Origin: Mesorhizobium koreense
GTDB lineage: Bacteria; Pseudomonadota; Alphaproteobacteria; Rhizobiales; Rhizobiaceae
DNA: 64,000 nt
Direction: 5' to 3'
Assembly (NCBI RefSeq): GCF_031656215.1
Contig: NZ_CP134228.1
Span: 2,313,001-2,377,000 of the forward strand
Shown here: positions 35,904 to 45,775 of the stretch, in pieces
Layout of the letters: each line of letters begins with the position of its first letter
Position numbering within the stretch: position 1 is the stretch's first letter
Position numbers and translations under genes: made by a program
The notes under the pieces: generated by a model
Database searches by the model: none
Told to the model about the DNA's origin: nothing
The model's input: only the letters and a program-made list of their open reading frames with translations

Positions 35904-35930
35904 CCGGCGCCCCTGCGGTTGGTGGCCAGC

Positions 35931-38000
35931 CTATCGCCCTTCGCGGTACCACATGGCGCCCATGGCGAAGAGCAGCAGCGCCAGGCCGAGGAAGCCGCCG
36001 AAGAGCGGCACGCGATCGACGGCTTTCAGGACACTGTCGCCGGTGGTCCTCAAGCCGATCCAGTCGCGGCCGGAGGCGTCGCCGGAACTGCGCACCGGAA
36101 CGATGCCGGGAAGGTTCATATTGCCGGACTGGTCGGCGAGCCGCCTGACGCTGCCGCCGGTCGCTTCGGCGAAGGGGCGGAGCTTTTCGGTCGTGGAGAC
36201 CGGATCGGCGAATTCGGGCGCATTGACGGGGCCGACATGGGCGAGCGCGGTCAGGTCGCCATTGCCGATCTGGTAGAGGCCGATCTCGTCGGTATCGACG
36301 CTGCCGGTGAATACGCCCGGCTCGGACTTGGAAAGCTTCACCGTCAGCTTCTTGCCCGAAGGCGTGATGACGCGCGCGTCACCCGGATCGTCGCTCATGG
36401 TCTGGCGGCGGATGTTGAGCGTCATGCCGGAACCGTCTGCCGTCAGGCGCTCTTCCTCGAGATCCGGCTCCTTCATCAGCCAGTGCGCCACGCGCCGGTA
36501 GAGCGCCACGTCCGGGCCACCGCCCTCATAGCCGCGTGACCATAGCCAGCCCTGGTCGGACAAGAGCATGCCGACCCGGCCCTTGCCCTTGCGGTCGAGG
36601 ATGAGAAGCGGCTGATCGTCGGGACCCTTCATCACCACTTCGCCCTGGGGATGGTCGACGACGATATCGCGGAACCAGCGGCCCCAATGCGGCGGCTCGG
36701 AGCCGGAGCCTTCCAGCCCGCGCGTGACCGGATGGCGCTTGCCGGTCTCGGTCAGGCGCGGATAGAAGCCCTTTTCGATGATGTCGCCGGTCGGCAGGGC
36801 GGGGAGAGCCGAAATCAGCGGCGTTCGCGCGATCGAATTCTCGCCGGCATATTCGGGGCCTGCTGCGATCAGGAGCGCACCGCCGTTTTCCACGTACTGA
36901 GCGATGTAGTCGTAATAGAGGATCGGCAGCACGTCGCGGTGCTGGTAGCGGTCGAAGATGATGAGGTCGAAATCCTCGATCTTCTCGACGAAAAGCTCGC
37001 GTGTCGGGAAGGCGATCAGCGACAATTCGTTGATCGGCGTGCCGTCCTGCTTTTCCGGTGGGCGCAGGATGGTGAAGTGGACGAGGTCGACCGAGGCGTC
37101 CGATTTCAGCAGGTTGCGCCAGGTGCGCTCGCCGGCATGCGGTTCGCCGGAGACGAGCAACACGCGCAAATTCTCGCGGATACCGTCCACCAGCGCGATC
37201 GTGTGGTTGTTGGTCGTACTGATCTCGCCCGGAACGGCAGCCACCGACAATTCGATGATGTTGCGGCCGGCATTCGGCACTTGGATGGAGATCGGCGTCT
37301 CGTGGCCGAGCCGCGCCTGGTCGAACGACACCGTCTCACCATTCACGGACACGCGGACATTGACGGTGCCGTCGCCGCCGGCCGTATCGGTGATTTTATA
37401 GGTCAGTTCCAGCGGCTTGCCGACGATACCGAAACGCGGCGCCTTCTGGAAGAAGATGCGGCGGTCGCGCTCGTCCGCGCGGCCTGTTATCAGCGCATGA
37501 AGCGGCGCCGGGAAAGAACCTGCCTTCCCCGGTATGTCGTGGACCTCGCCATCGGTCACCATGATGGCGCCGCCGATGCGCGAGGGCGGTACATCGCGGA
37601 AGGTGCTGTCGAGCGCGGCGAAGAGCCTCGTCTCAGCGCGTTCGTCGGCCTTAGGCGAACGGCCGGCCTCGACGACGCGCACGTCGAACTGCTTGAAGCG
37701 AGCGAGCCGGGCCTTCAGTTCCTCGACGGCGGCGTCCGTCATTTTGGCGCGATCGCCGATGTCCTGGCTCTGGCTCTTGTCGACGACCAGCGCGACGACG
37801 CTTTTCAGCGGGTCGCGCAGCTCATCCAGGAGAACCGGATTGGCCAGCGCGAGCGCCAATGCGAGGAAGGCAAGCAGCCTCAGCCACGCGCCGCGCCGGC
37901 GCAGAAAGAGGCCAACGCAGGCAAGGATGAGGAGCGGCACCAGGCCGGCGGCGATCCAGACCCACGGGATGAGCGGTTCGAAGCTGACGGACCAGTTCAT
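35931..38000 (-). CDS. Membrane protein with vWA/MIDAS-like N-terminal domain
   Basis: The 689-residue protein has two N-terminal membrane segments (about 10-32 and 40-58), then an extracytoplasmic region beginning with a von Willebrand A-like MIDAS motif DKSQS (74-78) and a later VTDGEVHD, an amidotransferase-like segment (about 345-400, FDLIIFDRYQHRDVLP) and a C-terminal membrane helix. It is the last gene of the MoxR operon, overlapping the DUF4159 gene by four bases. Such proteins may receive or bind substrates remodelled by the MoxR ATPase; the function is unproven. Confidence 0.82.
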   Translation of the reverse strand: MNWSVSFEPLIPWVWIAAGLVPLLILACVGLFLRRRGAWLRLLAFLALALALANPVLLDELRDPLKSVVALVVDKSQSQDIGDRAKMTDAAVEELKARLARFKQFDVRVVEAGRSPKADERAETRLFAALDSTFRDVPPSRIGGAIMVTDGEVHDIPGKAGSFPAPLHALITGRADERDRRIFFQKAPRFGIVGKPLELTYKITDTAGGDGTVNVRVSVNGETVSFDQARLGHETPISIQVPNAGRNIIELSVAAVPGEISTTNNHTIALVDGIRENLRVLLVSGEPHAGERTWRNLLKSDASVDLVHFTILRPPEKQDGTPINELSLIAFPTRELFVEKIEDFDLIIFDRYQHRDVLPILYYDYIAQYVENGGALLIAAGPEYAGENSIARTPLISALPALPTGDIIEKGFYPRLTETGKRHPVTRGLEGSGSEPPHWGRWFRDIVVDHPQGEVVMKGPDDQPLLILDRKGKGRVGMLLSDQGWLWSRGYEGGGPDVALYRRVAHWLMKEPDLEEERLTADGSGMTLNIRRQTMSDDPGDARVITPSGKKLTVKLSKSEPGVFTGSVDTDEIGLYQIGNGDLTALAHVGPVNAPEFADPVSTTEKLRPFAEATGGSVRRLADQSGNMNLPGIVPVRSSGDASGRDWIGLRTTGDSVLKAVDRVPLFGGFLGLALLLFAMGAMWYREGR

Positions 38001-40837
38001 TGCCCCAGCCTTTCGAGGAGGGTGGGCACATGCACCTGGTCGGATTTGTAGTTGCCGGTCAGCATGTACATCATGATGTTGACGCCCGCGCGGTAGGCAT
38101 AGACGCGCTGCATCGGGTCGTCGGGCACGGTCGGAAACATCGGATTGCCGTTGTCGTCGATGGCCCAGGCGCCGGCGAAATCGTTGCCGGTGATCAGGAT
38201 AGGCGAAACGCCGTCGCCGGTGCGGACCGGACGGTTGGCGCTACTCTTCGCTTCGGCGGAGGCCTCCACCCAGAGTGGGCCGTCGTCATAGCGACCGGGG
38301 AATTCCGGCAGGATATAGAACGATTTCGTCAGTACGTGGTCGGGCGGCACGGGCTCCAGCGGCGGCACGTTGAGGTTGGAGAGGATGTCGCGCAGGCGCT
38401 CGGTGGCGGGGCTGACGTTACTCGCGTCGAGGCCGTTGGTGAATTGGTCCCGCGTGTCGAACAGCACCGTGCCGCCCTGCTTCATATAAGCATCGATACG
38501 GGCGATGGCGTCTTCGGACGGCATTGCCGCTCGGGCGTCGATTGGCCAGTAGATCAGCGGGTAGAAGGAAAGTTCGTCCTTGGCGATATCCACGCCAGCG
38601 GGGTCGCCCGGCTCCAGAGCCGTCTTCTCGATCAGGAAGCGGGACAAGCCAAGCAAGCCGGCGCGGCTGATATCGTCTATTTCCTTGTCGCCGGTGATGA
38701 CATAGGCGATGCGGGTCTTGGAAACCGCATCGATCGCTACCTGGTCACCGGGCTTGGTGTCGTCGGCAAAGGCATGGCCGGATGCGGCCATGAGCAGACC
38801 GCCCACGATCGCGAACGCGAAGAGCGATGCGGCGGCCGAAGCGGAAGCGGCTTTGCGGGGGCGGCGGCTGAAGAGGCCGCCCAGCCACAGCACGGCCAGC
38901 GCGTCGAGGATCATCAGGATAAGGGCGGCGAGGAGGAAGGAGCCTTTCAGAGCGCGCGACTGGTCGAGCGCATAAGCGACTTCCGTGACGGGAAGCGAAG
39001 TAGCGGGTCGCTCGAGCGGGACGAGCTTTGTGTCGGCGTCAAGCAGATTATGCGCCACGACGCCGTCCTCGCCGCCATAGAGCCCGGGCGGATTCTCGAT
39101 CGTGACGGGCGCGGCGGCATTGCCCCGCTCCAGCGGCCGGGCGTCGGGCGACGGCGGACCGAGCGTCCCGTCGGCAGCGACCATGCGATAGGGCGGCAAG
39201 GCGCTCTGTGCGGTTTCACCGGCACCGTTCGTTATAGCGCCCTGATTGCGGGAGAGGGAGGCGATACGGTGCAGCATCTCGACGAAGCTGCCGGAGATCG
39301 GCAGGTTCGACCAGGTCGCTTCCGGCGTTACATGGAAAAGGACGAGCGTGCCCTTGCCGCGCTTTGCCCCGGTGACGAGCGGGGTGCCGTCAGCGAGGCT
39401 AGCCCATGTGTGGTCGGCCAGATCCGGTGTCGGCTCGGCCAGTACCTGCCGGTTGACGGTCACGTCCTGAGGTGCCGAGAGTTCGGAGAACGGACCGATC
39501 GAGGGGAATTTCGCCACCGGCTGCGGCTTGGTCCACGACAAAGCGCCGCCGAGCGAGCGCTCGCCAAGCCTGAGCGGCACGGGTAGAAGTTCCTCGTCGT
39601 TCTCCGTCACCGCCGCCAGCCGGGGTCCTGCGAAACGCACCAGCGTGCCGCCATCCTTCAACCAGCCGATCAACTTCTGGCGCGCGCTCGGCGGCAGCGT
39701 GCCGATATCCGCCATGACGATCATCGCCGGCTTCTGGTCGATCAATTCGGGAATGGCTTTGGCCAGGTCCTGGTCTTTCGGCTCGATGAGATCTGCGAAG
39801 GGCCTGAGCGCCCGGCTGATGTAATAGAGCGGCGACAGGAGCGGCTGGGCAAGGTCGTTGGAATCGGCCTGAGAGAGAAGGCCGACACGTCGGCGCCTGG
39901 AACTGTCGTCCAGAACACGCATCGCGCCGGCCTGACGCTGGCCGTCGATGGCGATCGAGGTGAAATCGTTGCGTAGTTCGAAGGGGACCGGGACCTTGCC
40001 GGTCGCCTTCGAGGCGCCGGGCGCGAAGGTGAGCGTCGCATCGGCGATGCGACGGCCCTTGGTGTCGAAGGCGCCGATCGTCGCCTGGCGCGGGCCCTTG
40101 TCGTTTTCAGCGCGGACGGCGGTGACCGCGAAGGCGTCGGGCTGGTTATCCGCGGCCGTCAGGCCGAGCGTCGTCAGCCTGTCTGGTGCCGCCCAGACCA
40201 ATCCGCTTTCATTCTCGCCCAGAATGGCCTTGAAGGCGGCCTCGTCGCCCTTGGTTGCCAGCCCGTCGGATAGGATGGCGAGCCGTGCGCCTGGAAACTG
40301 ATGAATTGCTGCGGCGACGCGGCCATAGACGGAAGCGCGGTCGACGGGGATCGGGCGGGGCTTTGCCGCGCGCAACCTGTCCTCGGCTGTCTTCGCATCG
40401 AAGGGGCCAATCTCGGCATTCGGCTTTTCGGCGGTGAAGGCGAGCATGACGGGTTCGTTCCTGTCGCCCGCGTCCGCGATCAGCCGGGCGGCGGTGGCGA
40501 CGCGCTTGTCCCAATCGGGCGCCGAGGCCCAGCCATTGTCCATGACCATGGCAAGCGCACTCGCCTTGGTGGGCAATTTCTCGCGCGGATTGATAACTGG
40601 ATCGGCCAGCGCAAGAATGATCAGCGCGGCCATCAGGAGGCGCAGCAGCGTCAGCCACCATGGACTGCGCTCCGGCGTCTCCTCGCGCTTCAGGACGCGC
40701 GCGAGGATGCGGAGCGGCGGAAAGACCTCGTCCTGCGGCCGGGGCGGTGTTGCCCGGAGCAGCCACCAGATGACGGGCAATGCCGCCAGCCCGAAGAGGA
40801 CGAGCGGCTGCCCGAACGAGAGAGCGAGCCAACTCAT
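37997..40837 (-). CDS. BatA-like / DUF4159 membrane protein
   Basis: The 946-residue protein begins with the BatA-type N-terminal domain (FGLAALPVIWWLLRATPP, then two membrane helices before residue 80). A vWA-like region follows in which the metal site has become DNGWA, so it probably no longer binds metal. Another membrane segment lies near 645-675, and the C-terminal quarter (about 705-940) is DUF4159 (RAMPSEDAIARIDAYMKQGGTVLFDTRDQF). It overlaps both neighbours by four bases. A role in envelope maintenance or assembly with MoxR and DUF58 is inferred. Confidence 0.85.
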   Translation of the reverse strand: MSWLALSFGQPLVLFGLAALPVIWWLLRATPPRPQDEVFPPLRILARVLKREETPERSPWWLTLLRLLMAALIILALADPVINPREKLPTKASALAMVMDNGWASAPDWDKRVATAARLIADAGDRNEPVMLAFTAEKPNAEIGPFDAKTAEDRLRAAKPRPIPVDRASVYGRVAAAIHQFPGARLAILSDGLATKGDEAAFKAILGENESGLVWAAPDRLTTLGLTAADNQPDAFAVTAVRAENDKGPRQATIGAFDTKGRRIADATLTFAPGASKATGKVPVPFELRNDFTSIAIDGQRQAGAMRVLDDSSRRRRVGLLSQADSNDLAQPLLSPLYYISRALRPFADLIEPKDQDLAKAIPELIDQKPAMIVMADIGTLPPSARQKLIGWLKDGGTLVRFAGPRLAAVTENDEELLPVPLRLGERSLGGALSWTKPQPVAKFPSIGPFSELSAPQDVTVNRQVLAEPTPDLADHTWASLADGTPLVTGAKRGKGTLVLFHVTPEATWSNLPISGSFVEMLHRIASLSRNQGAITNGAGETAQSALPPYRMVAADGTLGPPSPDARPLERGNAAAPVTIENPPGLYGGEDGVVAHNLLDADTKLVPLERPATSLPVTEVAYALDQSRALKGSFLLAALILMILDALAVLWLGGLFSRRPRKAASASAAASLFAFAIVGGLLMAASGHAFADDTKPGDQVAIDAVSKTRIAYVITGDKEIDDISRAGLLGLSRFLIEKTALEPGDPAGVDIAKDELSFYPLIYWPIDARAAMPSEDAIARIDAYMKQGGTVLFDTRDQFTNGLDASNVSPATERLRDILSNLNVPPLEPVPPDHVLTKSFYILPEFPGRYDDGPLWVEASAEAKSSANRPVRTGDGVSPILITGNDFAGAWAIDDNGNPMFPTVPDDPMQRVYAYRAGVNIMMYMLTGNYKSDQVHVPTLLERLGQ

Positions 40838-41754
40838 GCGTGCGCCCGTTCGGCGAGGCCGGCATCGGCGGAGAGCGCCAGATGAACGCGCACCAGTGCT
40901 TCGGAAGCGGGTCGGTCGGTATGATTGACGGTGTAGCTCCAGCCGAGCCGTGTCGCCCAGCGGGCAAGCTCGTCGCGCCGGGCCTGATAGAGGCGGGCAT
41001 AGTCCTCGCGCAGCATCTCGGCGCGACCGGCGGTCAGCTTTTCACCGGTTTCGGGATCGCGGAATTCGGTGCGGCCGGCATAGGGAAAGCTCTCCTCGAC
41101 CGGATCAGCCACTTCGACGAGATGCGCGCGGGCGCCGCGTCCGGCCAGCACTTCCAGCCAGGCTTGCGTTTCCTCGACCGCGTCGAGGAAGTCGCCGACG
41201 AGCACGACGTCGGAAAAGCGGCGGACGGCACTCAGGTCGGGCCGGCCGGGGCGGTCCGGCGCATGCGTGAGGTGTGCGGCCAGCCGCTCGGCGCCGTCGC
41301 GCGCGTTGAAGGGGTCGGTAAGCCCCGGCCAGGCGATGCGCTCGCCGCTGCGCGACAGGAGTTCGGCCAGGGCGAGGGTCAGGACGAGCGCCCGGGATTC
41401 CTTGGAAACGAGCGCATTGGCCGATTTGAAGAGCATGGACGGCGAATTGTCGGCCCACAGCCAGACCGTATGTGCGGCTTCCCATTCGCGGTCACGAATA
41501 TAAATGTGGTCGTCGCGTGCCGAGCGACGCCAGTCGATGCGCGAGACGGGCTCGCCCTCCACATAAGGGCGGAACTGCCAGAAATTTTCGCCGATGCCGC
41601 GCTTGCGCCTGCCGTGCCAGCCGGCGATCACGGTGTTGACGACACGACGGGCCTCGACCAGCAGGTCGGGCACGAGCGCCGCTTGCGAGCGGCCGCGGGC
41701 TAGAGCGTCGCTGGTAAGGGCAGGAGCGGTCGCCTCGCCGATACGCGCCATCAC
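40834..41754 (-). CDS. DUF58 domain protein of the MoxR operon
   Basis: The 306-residue protein carries the DUF58 signature EPVSRIDWRRSARDDHIYIRDREWE followed by a vWA-like fold (HTVWLWADNSPSM, a degenerate MIDAS). DUF58 proteins almost always accompany MoxR ATPases and are thought to be their adaptors. There is no membrane segment, so it is cytoplasmic. It overlaps moxR and the DUF4159 gene by four bases each, implying coupled translation. Confidence 0.9.
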   Translation of the reverse strand: MMARIGEATAPALTSDALARGRSQAALVPDLLVEARRVVNTVIAGWHGRRKRGIGENFWQFRPYVEGEPVSRIDWRRSARDDHIYIRDREWEAAHTVWLWADNSPSMLFKSANALVSKESRALVLTLALAELLSRSGERIAWPGLTDPFNARDGAERLAAHLTHAPDRPGRPDLSAVRRFSDVVLVGDFLDAVEETQAWLEVLAGRGARAHLVEVADPVEESFPYAGRTEFRDPETGEKLTAGRAEMLREDYARLYQARRDELARWATRLGWSYTVNHTDRPASEALVRVHLALSADAGLAERAHA

Positions 41755-42755
41755 ATGCCTTTCACCAGCCGCGCCACCACATCGCGTACGTTCATGCCTT
41801 CGGCGCGGGCGGCGAAGGTAAGCGCCATGCGGTGCTGCATGACAGGCTCCGCCAATGCGCGCACATCGTCGATCGAGGGCGCCAGCCTTCCGTCATAGAG
41901 TGCGCGGGCACGAGCACAGAGCGTCAGCGCCTGGCTGGCGCGCGGACCGGGCCCCCAGGCGACATGCCTGTCGGTCTCGGCGTTGCCCTGGCCGGGACGG
42001 GCCGAGCGGACAAGATCGAGAATGGCCGTCACCACGCTTTCGGGCACCGGCATGCGCCTGACCAGAAGCTGGATCTCCTTCAGCCGTTCGGCGGAAAGGA
42101 CGTTTGCAGCCTTCGCTTCCTCGACGCCGGTGGTTTCCAGGAGCACGCGTCGTTCCGCTTCCAGTTCGGGATAGAGGATGTCGATCTGCATGAGGAAGCG
42201 GTCGAGCTGCGCTTCGGGCAGCGGGTAGGTGCCTTCCTGCTCGAGCGGGTTCTGGGTGGCAAGCACATGGAAGGGCGAGGGTAGGTCGTGTCGGGCGCCG
42301 GCCACGGTCACATGGTATTCCTGCATGGCCTGCAGGAGTGCGGACTGCGTGCGCGGCGAGGCGCGGTTGATCTCGTCGGCCATCAGAAGCTGTGCGAAAA
42401 CCGGCCCGTGGATGAAACGGAAGGAGCGCTTCCCCTTCGCATCCTGCTCCATCACTTCCGAGCCCAGTATGTCGGAGGGCATCAGATCGGGCGTGAACTG
42501 GATGCGCCTTGCATCGAGGCCGAGCACGATGCCGAGCGTCTCGACCAATTTGGTCTTGGCGAGGCCGGGAACGCCCACCAGCAGCCCGTGACCGCCGGCG
42601 AACAACGTCACCAGCGCACGTTCGACCACGCCGGCCTGGCCGAAGATGACCTTGCCGACACCTTCCTTGACGCGAGCGATGTCGGCGAGGGCGCGCTCCG
42701 CCTCGGCGATCATTTCCTTCTCGTCGATCGGCTTGCCGGTGGCGATGACGCTCAT
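41751..42755 (-). CDS. MoxR-family AAA+ ATPase
   Basis: The 334-residue ATPase has Walker A GVPGLAKTK, Walker B LLMADEINR, sensor 1 ATQNPLEQEGTYPLPEAQLDRF and the C-terminal lid of the MoxR subfamily. MoxR proteins act as chaperones for maturation of metal-containing or envelope complexes. The ATG at 42755 follows AAGGGAAG; an in-frame ATG at 42785 gives ten extra residues. It is the first gene of a four-gene operon, each overlapping the next by four bases. Confidence 0.93.
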   Translation of the reverse strand: MSVIATGKPIDEKEMIAEAERALADIARVKEGVGKVIFGQAGVVERALVTLFAGGHGLLVGVPGLAKTKLVETLGIVLGLDARRIQFTPDLMPSDILGSEVMEQDAKGKRSFRFIHGPVFAQLLMADEINRASPRTQSALLQAMQEYHVTVAGARHDLPSPFHVLATQNPLEQEGTYPLPEAQLDRFLMQIDILYPELEAERRVLLETTGVEEAKAANVLSAERLKEIQLLVRRMPVPESVVTAILDLVRSARPGQGNAETDRHVAWGPGPRASQALTLCARARALYDGRLAPSIDDVRALAEPVMQHRMALTFAARAEGMNVRDVVARLVKGM

Positions 42756-42844
42756 GCCGCTTGCTTCCCTTGCTGCGTGATTCACCCTATTGCGGGTGAT
42801 TCGCCTCTTCCCATGGACAATGGGGTGAACTTAAATCACCCCCG

Positions 42845-43510
42845 ATGGCTGACAAGCGGAAGAACAGTGACTATTTCGTGACGATGTTCGACGAGCAGCA
42901 ACCAGACGCAACGCTTTCGGCGGCCCGTGACACAAGCGGCCTTGATGCGCTGATCGCACGCGCGGCACGCGCCGGCAAGGGCGCGCCGCCGGTGGAGCGC
43001 TGGAACCCGCCCTTCTGCGGCGATCTAGACATGGAGATAAAGGCCGACGGGACGTGGTTTTATATGGGGACACCAATCGGCCGGGCGCCTCTGGTCAGGC
43101 TCTTTTCGACGGTGTTGCGCAAGGATGAGGACGGGAAGACCTATCTCGTCACTCCAGTGGAAAAGGCCGGTATTCGTGTGATCGACGCGCCGTTCGTCGC
43201 GGTCGAGATGGATGCTTCGGGCATAGGAGAGGAACAGGTGCTGACCTTCCGCACCAATGTCGGCGACGTGGTGGAGGCGGGTCCGGAGCACCCTTTGCGC
43301 TTCGTCGACGAGGTCGGCACGGACGGGCTGAAGCCCTATCTGCATGTGCGCGGACGGCTGGAAGCGCTGGTGGCGCGGCCGGTGATGTATGAACTCGTCA
43401 ATGTCGGCGAGGAGGTCGAGTTTGACGGCAGGTTGATGTTTGCGGTCCGTTCGAAAGGCATGGTCTTTCCGATCATACCGGCCGAGACACTGAAGAAGCT
43501 GAGTGCGTGA
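42845..43510 (+). CDS. DUF1285 protein
   Basis: The 221-residue protein has PPVERWNPPFCGDLDMEIKADGTWFYMGTPIGR, the clear opening of DUF1285, with the two beta-sandwich subdomains that follow. The family has no known function. It diverges from moxR with 89 bp between starts and is the first of three coupled genes (NUDIX and cca next). Confidence 0.9.
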   Translation: MADKRKNSDYFVTMFDEQQPDATLSAARDTSGLDALIARAARAGKGAPPVERWNPPFCGDLDMEIKADGTWFYMGTPIGRAPLVRLFSTVLRKDEDGKTYLVTPVEKAGIRVIDAPFVAVEMDASGIGEEQVLTFRTNVGDVVEAGPEHPLRFVDEVGTDGLKPYLHVRGRLEALVARPVMYELVNVGEEVEFDGRLMFAVRSKGMVFPIIPAETLKKLSA

Positions 43511-44151
43511 CGATGGACGCGCACGCGGTCGAACCCTATTCCGCGGCTGATTTCCGCATGCGGGCGGAGCGTCGCAACATCTCCGCCGTGAACAGTGACG
43601 GTGATTATGGCGACCATCGCTTCAATCCCGAGCTTCGGCGCTTCATCGTCCGCGATGGCCTGCGCAACGCGGCGGTACTCGTTCCGGTGGTGGACCACAA
43701 GGGCAGTGCAAGTGTCATCCTGACCAAACGCACCGAGAAGCTCAGAAACCATTCCGGCCAAGTCGCCTTTCCAGGCGGCAGCATCGACCCTTCGGACGCT
43801 TCTGCTGAAGACGCGGCGCTCCGCGAAACGGAAGAGGAAATCGGGCTCGACCGAGGCTTCATCGAAGTGATCGGCCGGCTGCCAGACTATGTCTCGGGTA
43901 GCGGATTCCGCGTGGCGCCCATCCTCGGCATCGTACGGCCCGGTTTTCTTTTGACGCTCAACGCCGATGAGGTGGACGACGCGTTCGAGGTGCCGCTTGC
44001 CTTCCTCATGAACGAGGCGAACCACAGCCGCGAAAGACACGAGTGGCAGGGCCATATGCGGAACTACTACGAGATGCCCTATAATGATCATTATATATGG
44101 GGGCTGACCGCCGGCATCATTCGCATGCTCTACGAGCAGTTCTACGCATGA
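43507..44151 (+). CDS. CoA pyrophosphatase-type NUDIX hydrolase
   Basis: The 214-residue protein shows the CoA pyrophosphatase motif LTKRTEKLRNHSGQVAFPGG directly before a NUDIX box ending in RETEEEIGL. It should cleave CoA to 3',5'-ADP and phosphopantetheine. Translation probably starts at GTG 43507, overlapping the DUF1285 stop by four bases; an ATG at 43513 is possible. The next gene (cca) overlaps by four bases as well. Confidence 0.92.
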   Translation: MTMDAHAVEPYSAADFRMRAERRNISAVNSDGDYGDHRFNPELRRFIVRDGLRNAAVLVPVVDHKGSASVILTKRTEKLRNHSGQVAFPGGSIDPSDASAEDAALRETEEEIGLDRGFIEVIGRLPDYVSGSGFRVAPILGIVRPGFLLTLNADEVDDAFEVPLAFLMNEANHSRERHEWQGHMRNYYEMPYNDHYIWGLTAGIIRMLYEQFYA

Positions 44152-45437
44152 GCGCGGCAAAGGGGCCGGAGACGCTTGCCGGGCGCGCGGGCTGGCTCGC
44201 CGACAGGAACCTCCAGCGTCTGTTGGCGGCGCTTTCGGAAGGCGGTGAGGAAGCCAGGATCGCCGGCGGCGCCATCCGCAACGCGCTCTTCGGCGCTGCG
44301 GTGACCGACATCGACATCGCTACGACGACATTACCGGAAGAAACAACGCGGCGAGCGAAGGCAGCGGGCTTCAAACCGGTGCCGACCGGCATCGAGCACG
44401 GCACTGTGACCGTGGTCGCCGGCAACCGGCCCTTCGAGGTGACGACGCTGAGGGCTGATGTCGAGACCTTCGGCCGCCATGCCAGGGTCGCGTTCGGGCG
44501 CGACTGGAAGGCCGATGCCGAGCGGCGCGACTTCACAATGAATGCGCTCTATGCCGAGGCGGACGGGACGATTGTCGATCTCATCGGTGGGCTTGCCGAT
44601 ATCGAGAGCCGGACATTGCGCTTCATCGGCGACCCGGAAGCGCGCATCCGCGAGGATTTTCTGCGGATACTGCGCTTTTTTCGCTTTTTCGCCTGGTATG
44701 GCTCAGGAAGGCCGGACGCCGAGGGGCTGAAGGCCTGCGCCCGGCTAAAGGACGGGTTGGTGAACCTTTCGGCCGAACGCGTGTGGTCGGAGTTGAAGAA
44801 GCTTCTTTCCGCACCCGATCCGTCGCGCGCGCTCTTGTGGATGCGGCAGGCCGGCGTGCTCGGGATGGTGCTGCCGGAAGGCGAGAAATGGGGTATCGAC
44901 GCGATCCATGCGTTGACGAAAGCAGAGGCAGATCTCGGCTGGATACCCGATCCACTGCTCCGGCTGGAAGCCATCGTTCCGCCGGACGCCGCGCGCATGG
45001 AGGAACTCGCCAAGCGGCTCAAACTTTCCAAGGCCGAAGGGGGGCGGCTGACGAAATGGGCGCTGGCGGAACGGATAAAGCCTTCCACGACCGAGGTCGC
45101 GCTGGCAAGGGCGCTTTATCGCGGCGATCCGAAAGCGGAAGAGGACGGCCTGCGCCTTGCCTTCGCGTCCGCGCGGAGCCGTGCAGTGGACGATGACAAT
45201 GCGTTGATGATCGAGGCGGGCAACTATGCGCGCCTTCTCAGCTATCTGGAAAGATGGAAGCGGCCTGTTTTCCCCGTCAATGGCGACGATCTGCGCGGAT
45301 TGGGCCTGAAACAGGGCAAAAATGTCGGCGAACTGCTCACCGAACTCGAATCGGAATGGATCAACACAGGCTTCGCGCTCGACCGCGACGCGCTGATGGC
45401 GCGCGCCGCGAAAAAGATCGGCAATTCAGGCCATTAG
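44148..45437 (+). CDS. cca: CCA tRNA nucleotidyltransferase / poly(A) polymerase family
   Basis: The 429-residue enzyme has the head motif RIAGGAIRNALFG and the catalytic TDIDIATT (DxD), followed by ERRDFTMNALYAEADG and DPEARIREDFLRILRFFRF, all typical of class II CCA-adding enzymes. It adds or repairs the 3'-CCA of tRNA. The ATG at 44148 overlaps the NUDIX stop (ATGA). DUF1285, CoA pyrophosphatase and cca form a common coupled trio in Hyphomicrobiales. Confidence 0.95.
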   Translation: MSAAKGPETLAGRAGWLADRNLQRLLAALSEGGEEARIAGGAIRNALFGAAVTDIDIATTTLPEETTRRAKAAGFKPVPTGIEHGTVTVVAGNRPFEVTTLRADVETFGRHARVAFGRDWKADAERRDFTMNALYAEADGTIVDLIGGLADIESRTLRFIGDPEARIREDFLRILRFFRFFAWYGSGRPDAEGLKACARLKDGLVNLSAERVWSELKKLLSAPDPSRALLWMRQAGVLGMVLPEGEKWGIDAIHALTKAEADLGWIPDPLLRLEAIVPPDAARMEELAKRLKLSKAEGGRLTKWALAERIKPSTTEVALARALYRGDPKAEEDGLRLAFASARSRAVDDDNALMIEAGNYARLLSYLERWKRPVFPVNGDDLRGLGLKQGKNVGELLTELESEWINTGFALDRDALMARAAKKIGNSGH

Positions 45438-45447
45438 AAGCGGCTCC

Positions 45448-45464
45448 GCGGAAATAGATTCCGC
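45448..45464 (+). terminator. Hairpin after cca
   Basis: GCGGAA (45448-45453) and TTCCGC (45459-45464) form a 6-bp stem with a 5-base loop, followed by TTGTTC, 10 bp after the cca stop. The T-tract is short, so it may be a weak intrinsic terminator between convergent genes. Confidence 0.5.
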
Positions 45465-45493
45465 TTGTTCACAAATTGATTCAGCTTTTTCAG

Positions 45494-45679
45494 CTAAGCC
45501 GCGTCGCGGACCTTCTCGATGCGCGAGCGGATGGCTTCGATCATCGTCTCGCGGATCGTATCCTCGCCGTGAACCTCACGCAGATGCTCCACCGCGCGGC
45601 GCATGACTTCCGCCTCGTCTTCGGCGCGGGTGTGCCACTCGCAGCCGGGCACCAGCGAACCGCAATGAAATTCCTTCAT
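45494..45679 (-). CDS. DUF1059 small protein
   Basis: The 61-residue protein starts at the ATG at 45679 after AAGGAGG. It has FHCGSLVPGCEWHTRAEDEAEVMRRAVEHLREVHG, the complete DUF1059 core with two Cys and two His that could bind a metal. The function is unknown. It is convergent with cca. Confidence 0.88.
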   Translation of the reverse strand: MKEFHCGSLVPGCEWHTRAEDEAEVMRRAVEHLREVHGEDTIRETMIEAIRSRIEKVRDAA

Positions 45680-45775
45680 CGGAAATCCTCCTTGTCCACG
45701 TAACATGGATCGAAGGATAACACGAAATGGGGCGATTTCGTTGCCAGGCCGGTCAAAATTCCGAAGCTCCGCCTA

